A program made the position numbers and the translations under genes. From Coffea arabica (taxonomy: Eukaryota > Streptophyta > Magnoliopsida > Gentianales > Rubiaceae): a stretch of DNA of 64,000 nucleotides. Where the stretch lies: assembly GCF_036785885.1 (NCBI RefSeq), contig NC_092312.1, forward strand, positions 26,340,001-26,404,000. Direction: 5' to 3'. Of this stretch, positions 49,964 to 61,747 are shown piece by piece (position 1 is the stretch's first letter; each line of letters starts with the position of its first letter). The notes beneath the pieces were generated by a model. It did not search any database. It had not been told where the DNA came from and saw only the letters and a program-made list of their open reading frames with translations.

Positions 49964-50140
49964 TGATTAAGAAATTCGATTGTCAATCGGAACCCTAAAT
50001 CGAAGCAGAAATATATAGATTTATTAACAGATATATATCTATATATATATATATGTACATATTCTTCGTACCTCAATTTTTTCTGAGGAGAAAAATGTCA
50101 GCCAGGTCTCTGTAGAACAACGGTGCCGGTGAATAGAACT
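49964..50140 (-). other. 5'UTR exon of the SUGP1-like gene
   Basis: The donor CAG/GTAGGTAA (last exon base 49963) and an acceptor near 48890-48900, just before the start codon, define a leader intron of about 1.06 kb. The exon carries no ATG in frame with the protein. The 5' end is inferred from the TATA position. Confidence 0.5.
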
Positions 50141-50165
50141 CACGTGATTTCGATTGCGCAGCATG

Positions 50166-50173
50166 CTTATATA
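50166..50173 (-). promoter_or_regulatory. TATA box of the SUGP1-like gene
   Basis: TATATAAG on the minus strand, about 30 bases upstream of the proposed leader exon. Confidence 0.5.
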
Positions 50174-51262
50174 GGAACTGAATTTGCAAGCCCGGTCCTT
50201 GGAGTTTCTTTTATTTCTGTTTTCTACATATATATTGTTGATATTTAGTTTTTACTGACATATTTTTAAAAAGAACTTTCACTTAAAATCTCAATAAAAA
50301 ATTTACGATTTTGATATACTTGATTTATTTCAATCACGTTAGTGTTATGAAAGATTTTACTAACTTAAAGCCTTAAAACTTTTTCCCCCATTTTGTTTTA
50401 ATCTTTCATAGATTTAAAGGGACAAATATTTGATAAGAACTTTGAAAACCAAAAAAAATTATAAACTCCATCAATATTTCTTTTTTTTTTTACCTATTTA
50501 TGATATTGGAAAACTTTTTCCATTTCTAGACAATGAATAATGTATATGAAATTAAACTATTTGTGCTTGTTATTCAGTTCAAGAACAAAATTTTAATTTC
50601 TTTCTCCACTAACTTAGAGTAAATTTTCACGCCATCAACATCTTTTGTAATTATTTAAGTGATTTAAAAATGTGTAACTTTTCATTTCTAATCCATAAAA
50701 AAGACGCTACCAAATTAAAAATAAATATTCACCTAGTCAAATCAAAACTTCGATAACCACTTCTTAATTGGTGAGCAAAATGCTGCCATTGAAAGAATAC
50801 AAAAAAAAAAATTTATTTTTCAAAGTTATATTCAATAGACAATATGCTCTTTGAAGAAAACCTCTGAAGAAGCTATCAAAAGTTAACCAAAATTTGAAAA
50901 TGGATCGTACTAATTATTATCATGACAATTCTTAATTCTATGTGACAAATATATAAAGTTTTTTTTTGGACCTAAAATACAGAAAAAACGAAGGTGCCTC
51001 GTACACAACTAATACATATATCCTAATTAATCAAATACCTCAACCGTCAACACAGTGTCCTTCCTGAATTTGGGCTTCAAATCAAATGTTCCCTTTTCCA
51101 CGAAATTGTGTATGTGAAATTAAAATGGGGTAAAAGTTAACCCATTTCAAAATCTTGGGAATTTTTCAGATTTACTAGTCTAGGCTCTAGGCTCTAGGCA
51201 TATTCTAGTCTTCTTCCTTGCTGATAAACCAAAGCATCAGGCAACACAGTCCACTTCTGGAA
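50174..51262. other. Divergent promoter region
   Basis: 1.1 kb between the SUGP1-like gene (minus) and the methyltransferase gene (plus), so it probably drives both. It is AT-rich, with no recognisable element and no convincing TATA box on the plus side. Confidence 0.4.
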
Positions 51263-54200
51263 ATGAACTCCAAAACAATAAACATAACAATAAGTCCACC
51301 GTCCAATTTCCGCTACAATGCTCCAATCTTGCATCCCTTTTTCTATTTTCCACGGACAAAGCCTAAATTCCAAGTTTTCCTCTATTCGCGTTCTCATTCA
51401 ATCTCCTCTAAAAGTACGTTTAGAAACAGAAAAAGCGTATTTTGTTTAGTTTTAGTAGAACCCATTTTGTTACTTTCGAAATTGATTTTGTTAGTTCTAC
51501 TGTAGTACTAATTTTCTTTAAAATTTTGCATAGCTGAAAGGGGTGGTGTGAAAGCTTTGCCTAGTGGAGCTGGGGAGGCCGTCAATGAAGTTTCCCAGAA
51601 TAGACTTATTCAAGTCGTGTTGGTTTCTCCTCAGGTACTACTTGATCTCAAAACGACCGTTTCTAATTCGTTACTACAATATTCAAGAAATTCTTGCATA
51701 TTAAAAGGGACCCCTCCACAACCCCCCCCCCCCTCCCGCGGGGGAAAAATCTGCTAATATGTTGCTTTTTAGTACCGTTGTTCAAAGTTTCCTTTTTTTT
51801 TCTTTTGGGTGTGGGGGGTGAGGGTGGAGTTGAGGCGGTGGGAGGGGCTTGATATCCCAGGGTGCAGAGGAAAATTAGTCTTATTTTTTCTGAACTGAAG
51901 AATAATCATTTGACTACATTTTCTGTTGCTTTTCTATTAAGGGCATGTTCTTGTTCCTAGCAATGTCCTGGGTGCTTGCATCTTTTATTCCGAGCAATTT
52001 CTTTCATATAGAAATCCACCGTCACATATGAGAATCAGGACGGCAATGTTCAACTTTTCGTTGGAAAGGTTAAATTTTTGTTGTTTCACTTTGCCATTGG
52101 GTTGATAGCCCGCGGTTGGATGGCATGTCCGCGTACGAGTTCTGGAATACTTCTCCTGGCTTACCCCACTTCTAGATTACTAAAGAGAAGATAGCAATAA
52201 AAAAAAAAGGCTGGATTTTTGTTAAACTATGCGTGCTCATCCACACAATTATAGGCTTGGAAAACACATGGAAACGTTCAGGCAATAGACATCATACGAA
52301 CTATCATGCACACACAACCACATTCCCACACCATCAAATGTATATGGAAGATGAAATGCAAGAAGAAAGTGCATGATAGAACACAGGAGTATGAAATGTA
52401 GAAGCAAGATAGAAACGCAACAGCAATTTACTGGAAGGAATACAGAAATTACCAGTTTTGCAACTATAAATATAGTTTAATACTAAGGCTAGATTACTAA
52501 AGAGAAGATAGCAATAAAAAAAAAAGGCTGGATTTTTGTTAAACTATGCGTGCTCATCCACACAACCACAGGCTTAGAAAACACATGGAAATGTTCAGGC
52601 AATAGACATCATACGAACTATCATGCACACATAACCACACTCCCACACCATCAAACGTATATGTGAGATGAAATGCAAGAAGAAAGTGCATGATAGAACA
52701 CAGGAGTATGAAATGTAGAAGCAAGATAGAAACACAACAGCAATTTACTGGAAGGAATACAGAAATCACCAGTTTGGCACCTATAAATATGGCTTAATAC
52801 TAAGGCTAGAAACCACAAAGAGCTAAAGCAAATTAAGGTAAAGGTTGAGACTAGAAGGTAGAGAGTGATTTGAAGATAGAGAGAGGGCAGAGAAAAAATG
52901 GCAGACAGGGAGAGCAACAATAATGGGGGAGTGGGAAGCAAAGGTAAACCTGCTAGCATATTTCCTGCAAAGAAGAAGTCGGTGACGGGAATGGCTGTTA
53001 AGAAAGTGGCTGAAATTGTTTCTGGACCTTGCAAGAAGAAGAAGATAGAGCCTAGAGGTGATGGTGATGATTCCGCTTCAAACTAATGCATTGAAGTGGC
53101 AGTGGACAAGAGAAAATTAAGTTTTTAGTTATTTCTCATGGAATAGGTTTCCTGTTAGTAAATAAGGATGTTCTATAGTTAAAAGGATTGTATTTGTTCA
53201 AGTTTAGTGTGTTTGTAAGAACTTTGTCATGTGATTATGGGCTGTAGAATTGTATTAGTTGTGATGTAAGTGAATAAAGATTGTGAATCATGTGTACTTT
53301 TCTTGCAAGTTGTTGTATCAACAGTTATACTTCTCATCTTTGAGTGAACTGCTCGATGTTTTCCAACTGTTCAGCTTCTAGCTTATGGAAAGAATTTTGA
53401 TCTACATGCTTCAAGTGTTTTTTTTTTTTTTTTTAACAAGCAGGACTAAACAACAGGCAGTCAAAAAGCAATGAATACTAAAGAAACAGTCTGTTTATGG
53501 GTTTTTCATCCAAATATTGATACATGTATTGGAAATTATTGGAAGAGGGATGGCTTTGGTTTACTTTTACTCCTGACGATGAGAAGGGCTTCTGAGGTGG
53601 TCTTTATGTTGACAGTGGTGGTGAAGAGGGAGTTATTGGGGGTGAAAGAGGCTGGAGGATACATGCCATGCTTTCTGCTTTAGTCTTCCCTCTTGATGTA
53701 TGCATAAAAACTTGATGGAGAAGGGGGGGGGGGGTGTGCAGAAGAGCAGTTGTTGGGAAATTTTTTGAATCCACATAATGTGAACAAAAATGTAAGTCAT
53801 TGCACCGAAAAGATAAGGGAAAATAACCCAGAACCAAGAAGTGACAATAAAAAACAAAGGAAAGATAAAGTGGTGTAAAAGGAAAGAAGTAATCAGGGCT
53901 AGCAGCCAAGGGCCTTTAGGGAGGCAAAGAAATATAGCTTTTATTATCCAAACCTCAAACTTATACAAATATTAGTGGTACATATTAAGATTGGAAGTGG
54001 ATCGGCAAACTTTGGACTTGTGCTTAGCCGACTTAACAAAGCATCAACAAAAAGAAAACAAACTGCTTAAGAAAGCTAAGTAGCTGGCTAAAACATGCTA
54101 AGGAGATAACTTATCCAATTGACTTCCTTAGTGATCACATGCCAACCTCCCCTTCTACCAATTATATTTTGACACATAAACTAACAAAGTAATGAAGCTT

Positions 54201-57200
54201 GGTTTAAATAGATATTCTAAAATCAAACCAAGCTCTTTATCAGAATTATGTCCAATGCCATCTCAAGTAACGATCTAAATGGAAAACTCTGTCGCGCTGT
54301 GGGTGATGAGTAACTCTAATCTAATTCTAATCCTCTAATCTAATTCTGATGAAGTGCTTGGTTTCAGGAAGGTAATGTTAGAATATTTTGTAAACCAAGC
54401 TTCATTATTTTGTCTATTTAGTTTGTGTGTCAAAAAGTATATTTGTAGATGGGGAGCTTGGCTTGCAATCACTTTGGAAGTCAATTGGATAAGTTGTATC
54501 CTTAATATGTTTTAGTCAGCTACTTAGCTTTCTTAAGCAGTTTGTTTGTTTTCTTTGTGTTGAAGTTTTGTTAAGTTGGTTAACCACAAGTCCAAAGTTG
54601 CCAACACAATTCCTGTATAAATATGTGCTACTACTATTTGTGTAAGTTTTCAGATTTGGAGAGTAAAAAATAGTCCTTTTGCCTCCCAAAAGACCCTTGG
54701 CTGCTAGTTCTCATTACTTCTTTCCTTTTGCACCACTTTATCATTTACTTGATTTTTATTGTCACTTCTTGTTCATAGTTTACTTTCCCTCATCTTTCTT
54801 GTCCCTTGATTTATTCGTTTGTTCAATTTATGTGGATTTAGAAATTTTCCAACGGACAGAGTTTGGTAAAAAAAGCACAACGGGGAAGAAGGAACAACAA
54901 CAAAGAAGAATAGGAAGTCAATTTCTAGACTTATTTTGGGAACAAATAATCCATTTATTTATACATATAAACTAAGTTGTCTTTAAATGATGATGCTGCA
55001 TGACTGCAGCAGGCAGTCCTTTCTTTTATTCTGACCTGGGACTTTGAGATGCATATATCCAAGAAATAAGCAGAGTAGAGCTTATTTGCCTTTTTGTGCG
55101 TGATTCTTGGAGATGTTCTAGCAATAAGACTTTCATAGATTATTTATTGTATTTTCGTTGGTGATATATTGGGTTATTATTTGGAATGTAAATGTTCCAG
55201 CAAATAAGATTATGGTAGATGAGTTATTAATTTTTCCTCTGTAATGCTGTTTGTGGATTTGTCTCACTGTATTGCATGTTGTACTGGCAGAGAGTCCATC
55301 CTTTTCAGCATGGGCTGTATCTTGACTGATTTTGATATTTTGTGATCGTGATGGACAGATACCTGGAAACACTGGGTGCATAGCCAGAACTTGTGCAGCA
55401 TCAGCAGTTGGACTACATCTGGTTGAGGTATCCATTAATGTTGTTTTTTTTTTCTCTAAATTTCTTTTCCACACAACATATCAGAAAATGTTGCTTTCAT
55501 CCACACAGTTTCGGTTCTCCAAATTTGATAATATTACTAGTTCTTCTTTTTCAGCCATTGGGGTTTCAGGTTGATGATACAAAATTAAAACGTGCTGGAC
55601 TTGATTATTGGCCGTATCCTTCTGGAGTTTACAATAATGCAATGCCTGTGTTTCAACTGAATGTTACACAGATACAATTCCTGACTATAGATGTTTTTCT
55701 CTTGTTCACCTTCTTTCATGTTGTCTTAATTAGCATTATCCACATCTTACCCCAATAAGTTTCGAGTCTCAGGCTTGACTTCTGCAATCAGCAAACTATG
55801 CCTTATTGAATCTTTGCATCTGCAGTAACATTTCCATATTCTTTTGTCTTTCATGATTGTTTTGTGCTTTAGTTGTAGGATTTAAATTACAATTTGTAAT
55901 ACTCAAATTTGGAGAAATGTTGAAACCTTGATATTTCATCAGATATGTAGTTGTTAAAGTGCATGGCTCATGGGGAGAATTCCGTGACTATTTCAGTCAA
56001 CAGGTTATATAGCTCCTTGAATTTTATGCACTCTTTTCTATACTTTAGATTAAGGTGCATTTACTTTCTCAGAATGGGGAAAAAAGGCTGCTAGCATTTA
56101 CTAAGAGAGGAGCTACTGTTCATTCTGTGAGTGCTTTTATCCTGTTAATAATTTATCAATTTTAAGAACTTGACTGTTCATTCAGTGACTTGGTGCTTCA
56201 TTTTGTCCATGACTTTGTTTAAGTTTCATTTCTCATGACATCATTTTGCATCTTTTGGTTTGGTAAAACACAGGGCACTGAAAAGTGAAAACTTTCTTGG
56301 CTTCTTGAAATCGTAGAAATCTCTATAATATATTGCATCATTGCTAAATGTGGTGATTGAATGTACAGTTTTGAAATTGTGTCCCATTGCTCTCACAGCT
56401 TTGACTTTTCTTCAGTTCTCCCCCCCCCCTTTTTAGTAAATATAAATAAATGACAAAATTAACATGGAGAGCTTGATGGAATGCATCATGAGTTATCAGT
56501 TAACTATTGATTTTGTTTAAAAGCGAATTTAGGGCATAAATTTGAAGCAAAGTGAAGTGATCATTGGCTTTTCTGTTGTAAAAGTTGCTTACTCTATAAG
56601 TCCCTTAGCTGTGTTTTTATCTGGCAGATCATAGTATTTAATTAGTGTTCATGGGTTGGCTTGTCTTAAAAGACTCTACAATAATACAGTCCTGTGAGGG
56701 AGTTTTAGATATGTCAAGCGTGGAGTTTATGTTCAGGACCATATCTCAATCTCATGTTTATGCATTTGCCTAAATTCCCTAACATGAAATATTTTCCAAA
56801 CTAATAAATGCTTGTGCTTTCTAAAGTCCTGATTCTTAAGTTCGTATATTGCATGCCTTAAATCTGTGGTATTTCTTAAGATGTCAATTGAAGTAGAAAA
56901 TGGGGAGTGGATGTGGTGATATACACATACTGGACATCTCCACTAGACCTGCTTCACAATTTTCCTATTGTTCAAAAATTTTCGTCTGATTTCTTGCAAT
57001 TTCAAATTCATGCAAGTCTTTAAAAATAGTTCTCTGTCTCAAACTATTAGCAAAGACTAAATAGTACTTATTAGCCCTCTAACAGTGTTACCATTTCGAG
57101 TCACCGCATACAGCTCTCTATCTGATTTTAGCAAATGTTTTAGTTTTCTCACAATCTTATTTTAGAAAGCAATCAAGATTTCATTTCTCTAAGTTCACAT

Positions 57201-57691
57201 CTTACCAGATTTCACTTGGCACGATTACCTACAGTTTATGACTTTAAAATCCTTCTAGGAGGAAGGGTTGTTTGCATGTTGCTTATACCTCTTTTTGTGA
57301 ATATTTTCCTCCCAATGAAATCTGTTTTAGTGTTCAATCCAAGGGGAGTTGGATATTGAAACCTGCTCCTTCTTAATGTGATTTGTCCAGAATTTGATTT
57401 ATATTGGTGCAGGAAGTTTCTTATAGGAAGGGCGATTGGCTTGTATTTGGCTCAGAAACCAGTGGCCTGCCGCCTGAAGCCCTTCTTGATTGTAAGACAG
57501 AACCACATGGTGGTGGTGCTATACGAATCCCCATGGTTGAAACATACGTTAGATGTCTCAATTTGTCTGTGAGTGTTGGCATCGCATTGTACGAAGCATC
57601 TAGACAGCTAAATTATGAGCAACTTCAATGTCCATCAGAACCTTATATGGACACTGAATCATCATTTGTTACTGAAGACATTTTTGCTTGA
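51263..57691 (+). CDS. SPOUT tRNA 2'-O-methyltransferase, TrmL-like, probably organellar
   Basis: AdoMet-dependent RNA methyltransferase of the SpoU/TrmH class, closest in motif order to bacterial TrmL, which methylates the 2'-O of the wobble nucleotide 34 in tRNA-Leu. Seven exons: 51263-51413, 51534-51634, 55359-55427, 55555-55613, 55943-56003, 56073-56126, 57413-57691; GT-AG and in frame, 257 residues. The first ~55 residues are Ser/Arg/Phe-rich without acidic residues, like a transit peptide. The core runs QVVLVSPQIPGNTGCIARTC, GLHLVEPLGF, RAGLDYWPYVVVKVH, motif 2 FGSETSGLP at 177-185, and motif 3 IPMVETYVRCLNLSVSVG from about 204. The last form the trefoil-knot AdoMet site, so it should be active as a dimer. 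The C-terminal ~30 residues are extra. Intron 2 (3.7 kb) contains another gene and repeats. Confidence 0.9.
52172..52805 (+). repeat. 317 bp tandem duplication carrying a core promoter
   Basis: Two copies, 52172-52488 and 52489-52805, more than 90% identical by eye, meeting at a shared CTAG. Each ends with a TATAAATA box (52465 and 52782) and TTTAATACTAAGGCTAG-like sequence. Only the second copy is followed by a leader and an ATG. Confidence 0.9.
52782..52789 (+). promoter_or_regulatory. TATA box of the intronic small gene
   Basis: TATAAATA 116 bases before the ATG at 52898, giving a predicted leader of about 85 bases that is rich in A and G. Confidence 0.6.
52898..53086 (+). CDS. Small basic protein, unknown function, nested in an intron
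   Basis: 62 residues, on the same strand as the host methyltransferase gene and wholly inside its intron 2. I do not recognise the family with confidence. The N-terminus is polar (Asn/Gly), then KPASIFPAKKKSV, an amphipathic stretch MAVKKVAEIV, CKKKKIEPRGDGDDS and the stop. It is strongly basic in the middle and acidic at the end, without signal peptide or membrane segment; the Lys clusters could be nuclear localisation signals. A TATA box lies 116 bases upstream, and the poly-A signal AATAAA about 190 bases after the stop. Clean promoter, frame and signal make it likelier real than chance. It could also be a retained gene from a transposed segment. Confidence 0.6.
   Translation: MADRESNNNGGVGSKGKPASIFPAKKKSVTGMAVKKVAEIVSGPCKKKKIEPRGDGDDSASN
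53751..54856. repeat. 1.1 kb imperfect inverted repeat
   Basis: Left arm about 53751-54249 and right arm about 54341-54856 are reverse complements of each other with scattered differences; the loop is about 90 bases. Matching landmarks: CTTTCTTAAGCAGTTTG and its inverse, GGACTTGTG/CACAAGTCC, CTTGGCTGCTAG and its inverse. The right arm has a TATAAATA (about 54617) and begins near TGTTAGAATATTTTG (54376), which looks like the start of a Copia-type LTR. It may be two LTRs head to head, or a foldback element. Frames in the arms are shadows of one another, not genes. Confidence 0.8.
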
Positions 57692-60463
57692 GCTGGTACT
57701 AACTTTGACAAATTGGTCAGTTAGTTAAACTTGAGGACAGGTCGAACACTTTAACGATTCTAAAAGCTAACTTTGCAGTTACAGATGATGCTGCAGTCAA
57801 ACATATGTTTTTGCTCTTGCACAAGATTATTTGGAGCTGGGATCATTTCTCCTCAAAGATGGTAGAACACTTGACACATCATGATTAGTGGTGACAATTA
57901 GTTATACAAATTTGTAGGTCTAGTTCCTGTACTTAGTCAGGGTTCTTAATTTTTCTTTCAACTTCGGTTCTCTTTGGCTTTCCCTTCGGGCGTGTTTTGC
58001 CAGCGTTCTCTTGCATGAACGCAGTCATCACAGGATCAAACTCTTAATATTACTAAGCGGCGCATCTCTTTTTGCTGGAAATTCTTGTGAGCTAGGAATG
58101 GATATGGATGTGTACCACTGGAATCCCTTCATCTGTATTCAATGGAGTTTATTTTTAAGAATTAGAGATTGCTTTTACTCTGGCGTTTAAGATGATGTTG
58201 TTGTGTATTGTTCTTGTGTAATGCAATTATTGCTCTTATTATTTAAAAGGTTGAAAACCAAGAGATTCACAAATTTGTCTAATTCTTTTGATGTAATGGT
58301 ATCCGTGTGTCTACTTGTCCTGACATAAGTAAGCTGGGCTCTTTGTAGTTATCTAAATGATCAGTAGCCAGAAGTGAAAGGCACCCTGTCCTTGTACCAA
58401 GGGCGTCCAGGCCAACTAACCTTAGCTTTTTGTATATCCAGACAACAAAGTCCCACTCCCATGTTCTCCACAGTGGCTGGTTCTTTTCACCTTGAGAAAG
58501 TGCATATGAGATTGTTCAGTTAGTTGTACTGGATCTGCAACTTGTTTGGAAAAATGAGATAAAGGAATTTGTTACCTGACCTGTGTTTTTTATTTGTCTA
58601 AGAAGATCCCCTGTTAATAAGTTCCACTTCTATGGCCAGAGGGATACCACAGCAGTGATATACATACTTAAAATCTCTACCACATGCTTCCCCAGATTAG
58701 CTCTTCAAATGTGGTTTGTCAAAACAGAAAACTCTCTCAAATTCCTGGAGATTATCCTGTAAACTGACAAGATCAAAGCCATAGTTTCATTATGACCGCA
58801 AATTTGCTGCTAGTGGGCTTGTAGAGTAAATGCACATTCAATTCTGTCAAGCTTCTCTATGAAATTCCATCAACATCACATGTCACATATGACAGTGTTG
58901 TGGACCCTTTTGTACTCCTCCATTCATGTAATTGGATGTAGTATCATGCTTGAGTTGATTCCTATTAAAAGTTTTCCAAAAATGAATGCTAGTATAGTGA
59001 ATATGTCTAAGAAGTCAGCTTGCTGAGAGTATGTGTTACCTGTGGACTAGAAAATGTGTAAAAGGATGAGGAAAAAATGTTCAAAATCCTTTTGTTTGTT
59101 GGCATGCGTGATAGAACAATTAGAATCTCTTTTAAACATAATAAGTTAAACATGACTATTTTAATCTTTTCCTCTTTCCCTCTCATCTTCTCCAACTTCT
59201 TTCTTTCTTCTCAAAGGCCTTCGTTTCAAGGTCTCCTTCCCATGATTTCATCTTTTTTTTTTTTTTAAATAAAATCTCACCTAAATTTTTTTAAAGAGAG
59301 TTTTCTGTTTTTCCTTGAGGTTGCTAGTGAGAATTTTCTTTTCTCCTATAGGTTTCTATGGAGATTTTTAGATTCTTTTTTCGCTTGTTTTGTTGTTAGA
59401 TAAAAATTTATTTCAGGTAAAAATTTTCTGGATCTTGGATTCATTTCAACAAATCTAATCATTAATATTTTGGAGTTTAAAATCATTGATTAACAGATCT
59501 GGCGATTGCAACATGCATAAAATGAAACTTTGTACATTTCAAACCTTTCAAAACTTTTTAGATTGATTGCGTTTGCTAATTTTTAGATAGATTTTAACCT
59601 GTCATTTGGATAGTGACGCATATGACGCCACCGCGAGTTGACTCGTGCAGTCCTAATCTATTGTTTGTTTACATCCTAAGTATTATAACTAAGTACAAAT
59701 TTAGCTTTGATAAATCTTCATGAAAGAGTAATTTCACGTGAGCGACGCCGTATAGTCCCCACTTACAACCTGAAAACGCCACAACATGAATTGAGATACC
59801 AGTACCACCATTTGCCCCCTTTATTCTTCTTTTTGGGGCAATAGCACTTGCCTGATTAATAATGCAATTCGATTTCCTTTTGTCTTGACATTATAAATTT
59901 CAGTTTAGACAAGTAAAATCGTACTTTTGAGGTGCAAAAGGGACTCTTGAGATTTTATTACTAATGAAGTTATGACAATTCTAAATTGTCTTGTCAAAGT
60001 TAAAAGTTTACACGACAAATTTAGTGTAGATAAATACAAAGCAAGTCTTGAGTCGCTAGATATAATTTTCCTAATGGTGTGTTATAAATGAAAAAAGGGA
60101 TTTGTGAGTCATTCCCTCGGAATTTATAAGTCATGCCCTCAATACCTATTTTGTCTTTCCAACCTAAGTAATATTTTGACAACTTTGAAAATGAAACCAA
60201 TTTTCACTAACATCTAGTTTGGGAGTTTAGGATAGAAAAGAAAAGAAGGGAAAGCTTAAGTTCGGAAAGAAAAGAAAAACGAGATTTAGTTTGATGTTGT
60301 TTAGAAGTTTAGAAAAGAAATGAAATGATATTGGATACATATGTCAATAAAATTTTGTTCAATAGACATCTAGGAATAAAAATGATAGTTTAAAAGATTT
60401 TATAAAGTTTGGTTCAACTTTTTTTAAAAAATTTTTCAACTATTATTGTCAAAGTGATCCATC
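57692..60463. other. 3' region and spacer after the methyltransferase gene
   Basis: It holds the methyltransferase 3'UTR and then AT-rich spacer. No gene, RNA gene or transposon with clear ends was seen. Confidence 0.5.
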
Positions 60464-61046
60464 TAGGGATGTCAACGGGTCGGATTCGGATCGGAATTGA
60501 AAATTCCGGATCCGGACCTTTTTTATGTAGCAAATCCGAACCCAACCCGTATATCAAACGGCTCTTCACCTTGGAGTCTCGGAACTGGATCCGATGGGTC
60601 TGGGTTGGATCGGGTTGGGGGTCTAAAAGGTTCAAATTTAAATGTTTCAAAATTAAATCTAAAACCAATCACAAATCCAATCTCCAAACTTAAACAAATC
60701 AAATTACAAAACTAAATCAGAAATAACTCGCAATAGTCAATGCAAAACTAACCACAAATCAATTTACAAAGTCATTTTCAAATTGTTAATTTGGTAAAAG
60801 AATGTATTTAGAAATATTTATATTTTATAATTATTAATATATTGTTCGGATCCTGATCGAATACGGGTTGGAATCCTAGTCGAATATGGGTCGGAATCTT
60901 ATATTTCGTATTCGACCCATTTTTATTAGAATAAACGGATCCGAATTCGGATCTGAGTATCGAAATTATTTTTTAACCCAAACTCGGAAAAATTTATTGG
61001 ATCTGGGTCGGGGTCCGAGTCCAAATCCGATCCGTTGACACCCCCA
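60464..61046. mobile_element. hAT-like MITE, 583 bp
   Basis: Left TAGGGATGTCAACGGGTCGG; right read inward TGGGGGTGTCAACGGATCGG. The flanks are GATCCATC (60456-60463) and AATCCATC (61047-61054), a 7/8 match. The interior has many GGATCCG and GGTCGGA pieces, like the element at 15673-16161. Open frames inside it are composition artefacts. Confidence 0.8.
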
Positions 61047-61087
61047 AATCCATCCAAATCTTTCTATTTCCTTTCTTTTCCGTCGCT

Positions 61088-61390
61088 TCACAACTTCCGA
61101 ACATATCTTCTCTCACTTTCTTTTATTTTCTCATCAAATCTAAGCTGCCAAACTAAGCCTAAAGTACCAAAATGACGGCAATCAAAAATCAATACATAGT
61201 AGCAAGATGTTGAAGACAGGCAGAGGAGGTTGAGCAATAAATTCTCGGAAAAAGAGACCACAAATTCGGTCACACCTAGAGCCATGCAAAACGCGTAGAC
61301 ACCTACTCCGCCGTTCCGCTTATTGTGAAAGTCGGTCTCTACAGCACGCGACTCTAGCACATTTCTTGCGGGTAACTCCACCCAATTCAT
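61088..61390 (-). CDS. Unassigned 100-codon frame
   Basis: The ATG at 61390 opens a frame of 100 residues that begins MNWVELPARNVLES and has a hydrophobic middle (FVVSFSENLLLNLLCLSS). It is somewhat less AT-rich than its surroundings. No domain, promoter or splice partner was recognised. It may be a fragment of a decayed gene or a chance frame. Confidence 0.15.
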   Translation of the reverse strand: MNWVELPARNVLESRAVETDFHNKRNGGVGVYAFCMALGVTEFVVSFSENLLLNLLCLSSTSCYYVLIFDCRHFGTLGLVWQLRFDEKIKESERRYVRKL

Positions 61391-61747
61391 GGGTTCATCT
61401 GCCACTAATTATTCTCCATCAACTATAGCACATTTTAATCATCAGTTGGAAATTTGGAATTGGCGGCTCATATCTGGTTTTTGATGGTACACATATGAAA
61501 TTTGGAATTGTCCCACTAACTAGTCAGCATCCGGAGCCTTAGTGGCCTCGTTCCCATGAGCCCTCTTGTAGGTCAGGCTTGCACACATGAAAAATAATTG
61601 AAGAACGATTAAATGGGAAAGGATTTTCTTGTAAGCATCTTCAAGGCTAGTAAATAATCCATATGCATATTAGTTCTATCTATAGGTAATTAGGTAGGCT
61701 TTACGCAAATGAAAGTAGACGCATAATATAAGGTTGTTTTTCTAAAG

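Larger units (their letters stand above)
51635..55358 (+). other. Large intron 2 of the methyltransferase gene
   Basis: 3.7 kb. It contains a 317 bp tandem duplication with promoter (52172-52805), a 62-codon gene (52898-53086) with AATAAA at about 53275, and a 1.1 kb inverted repeat (53751-54856). A C-rich/G-rich pair lies at 51720-51860. The remainder is AT-rich. Confidence 0.75.

Noticed and set aside
53604-54975. Two similar frames on opposite strands (53604-53909 minus, 54679-54975 plus)
   Set aside because: They resemble each other only because they lie in the two arms of the inverted repeat.
60409-60715. Frames on both strands
   Set aside because: They lie within the GGATCCG-rich hAT-like MITE and reflect its composition.
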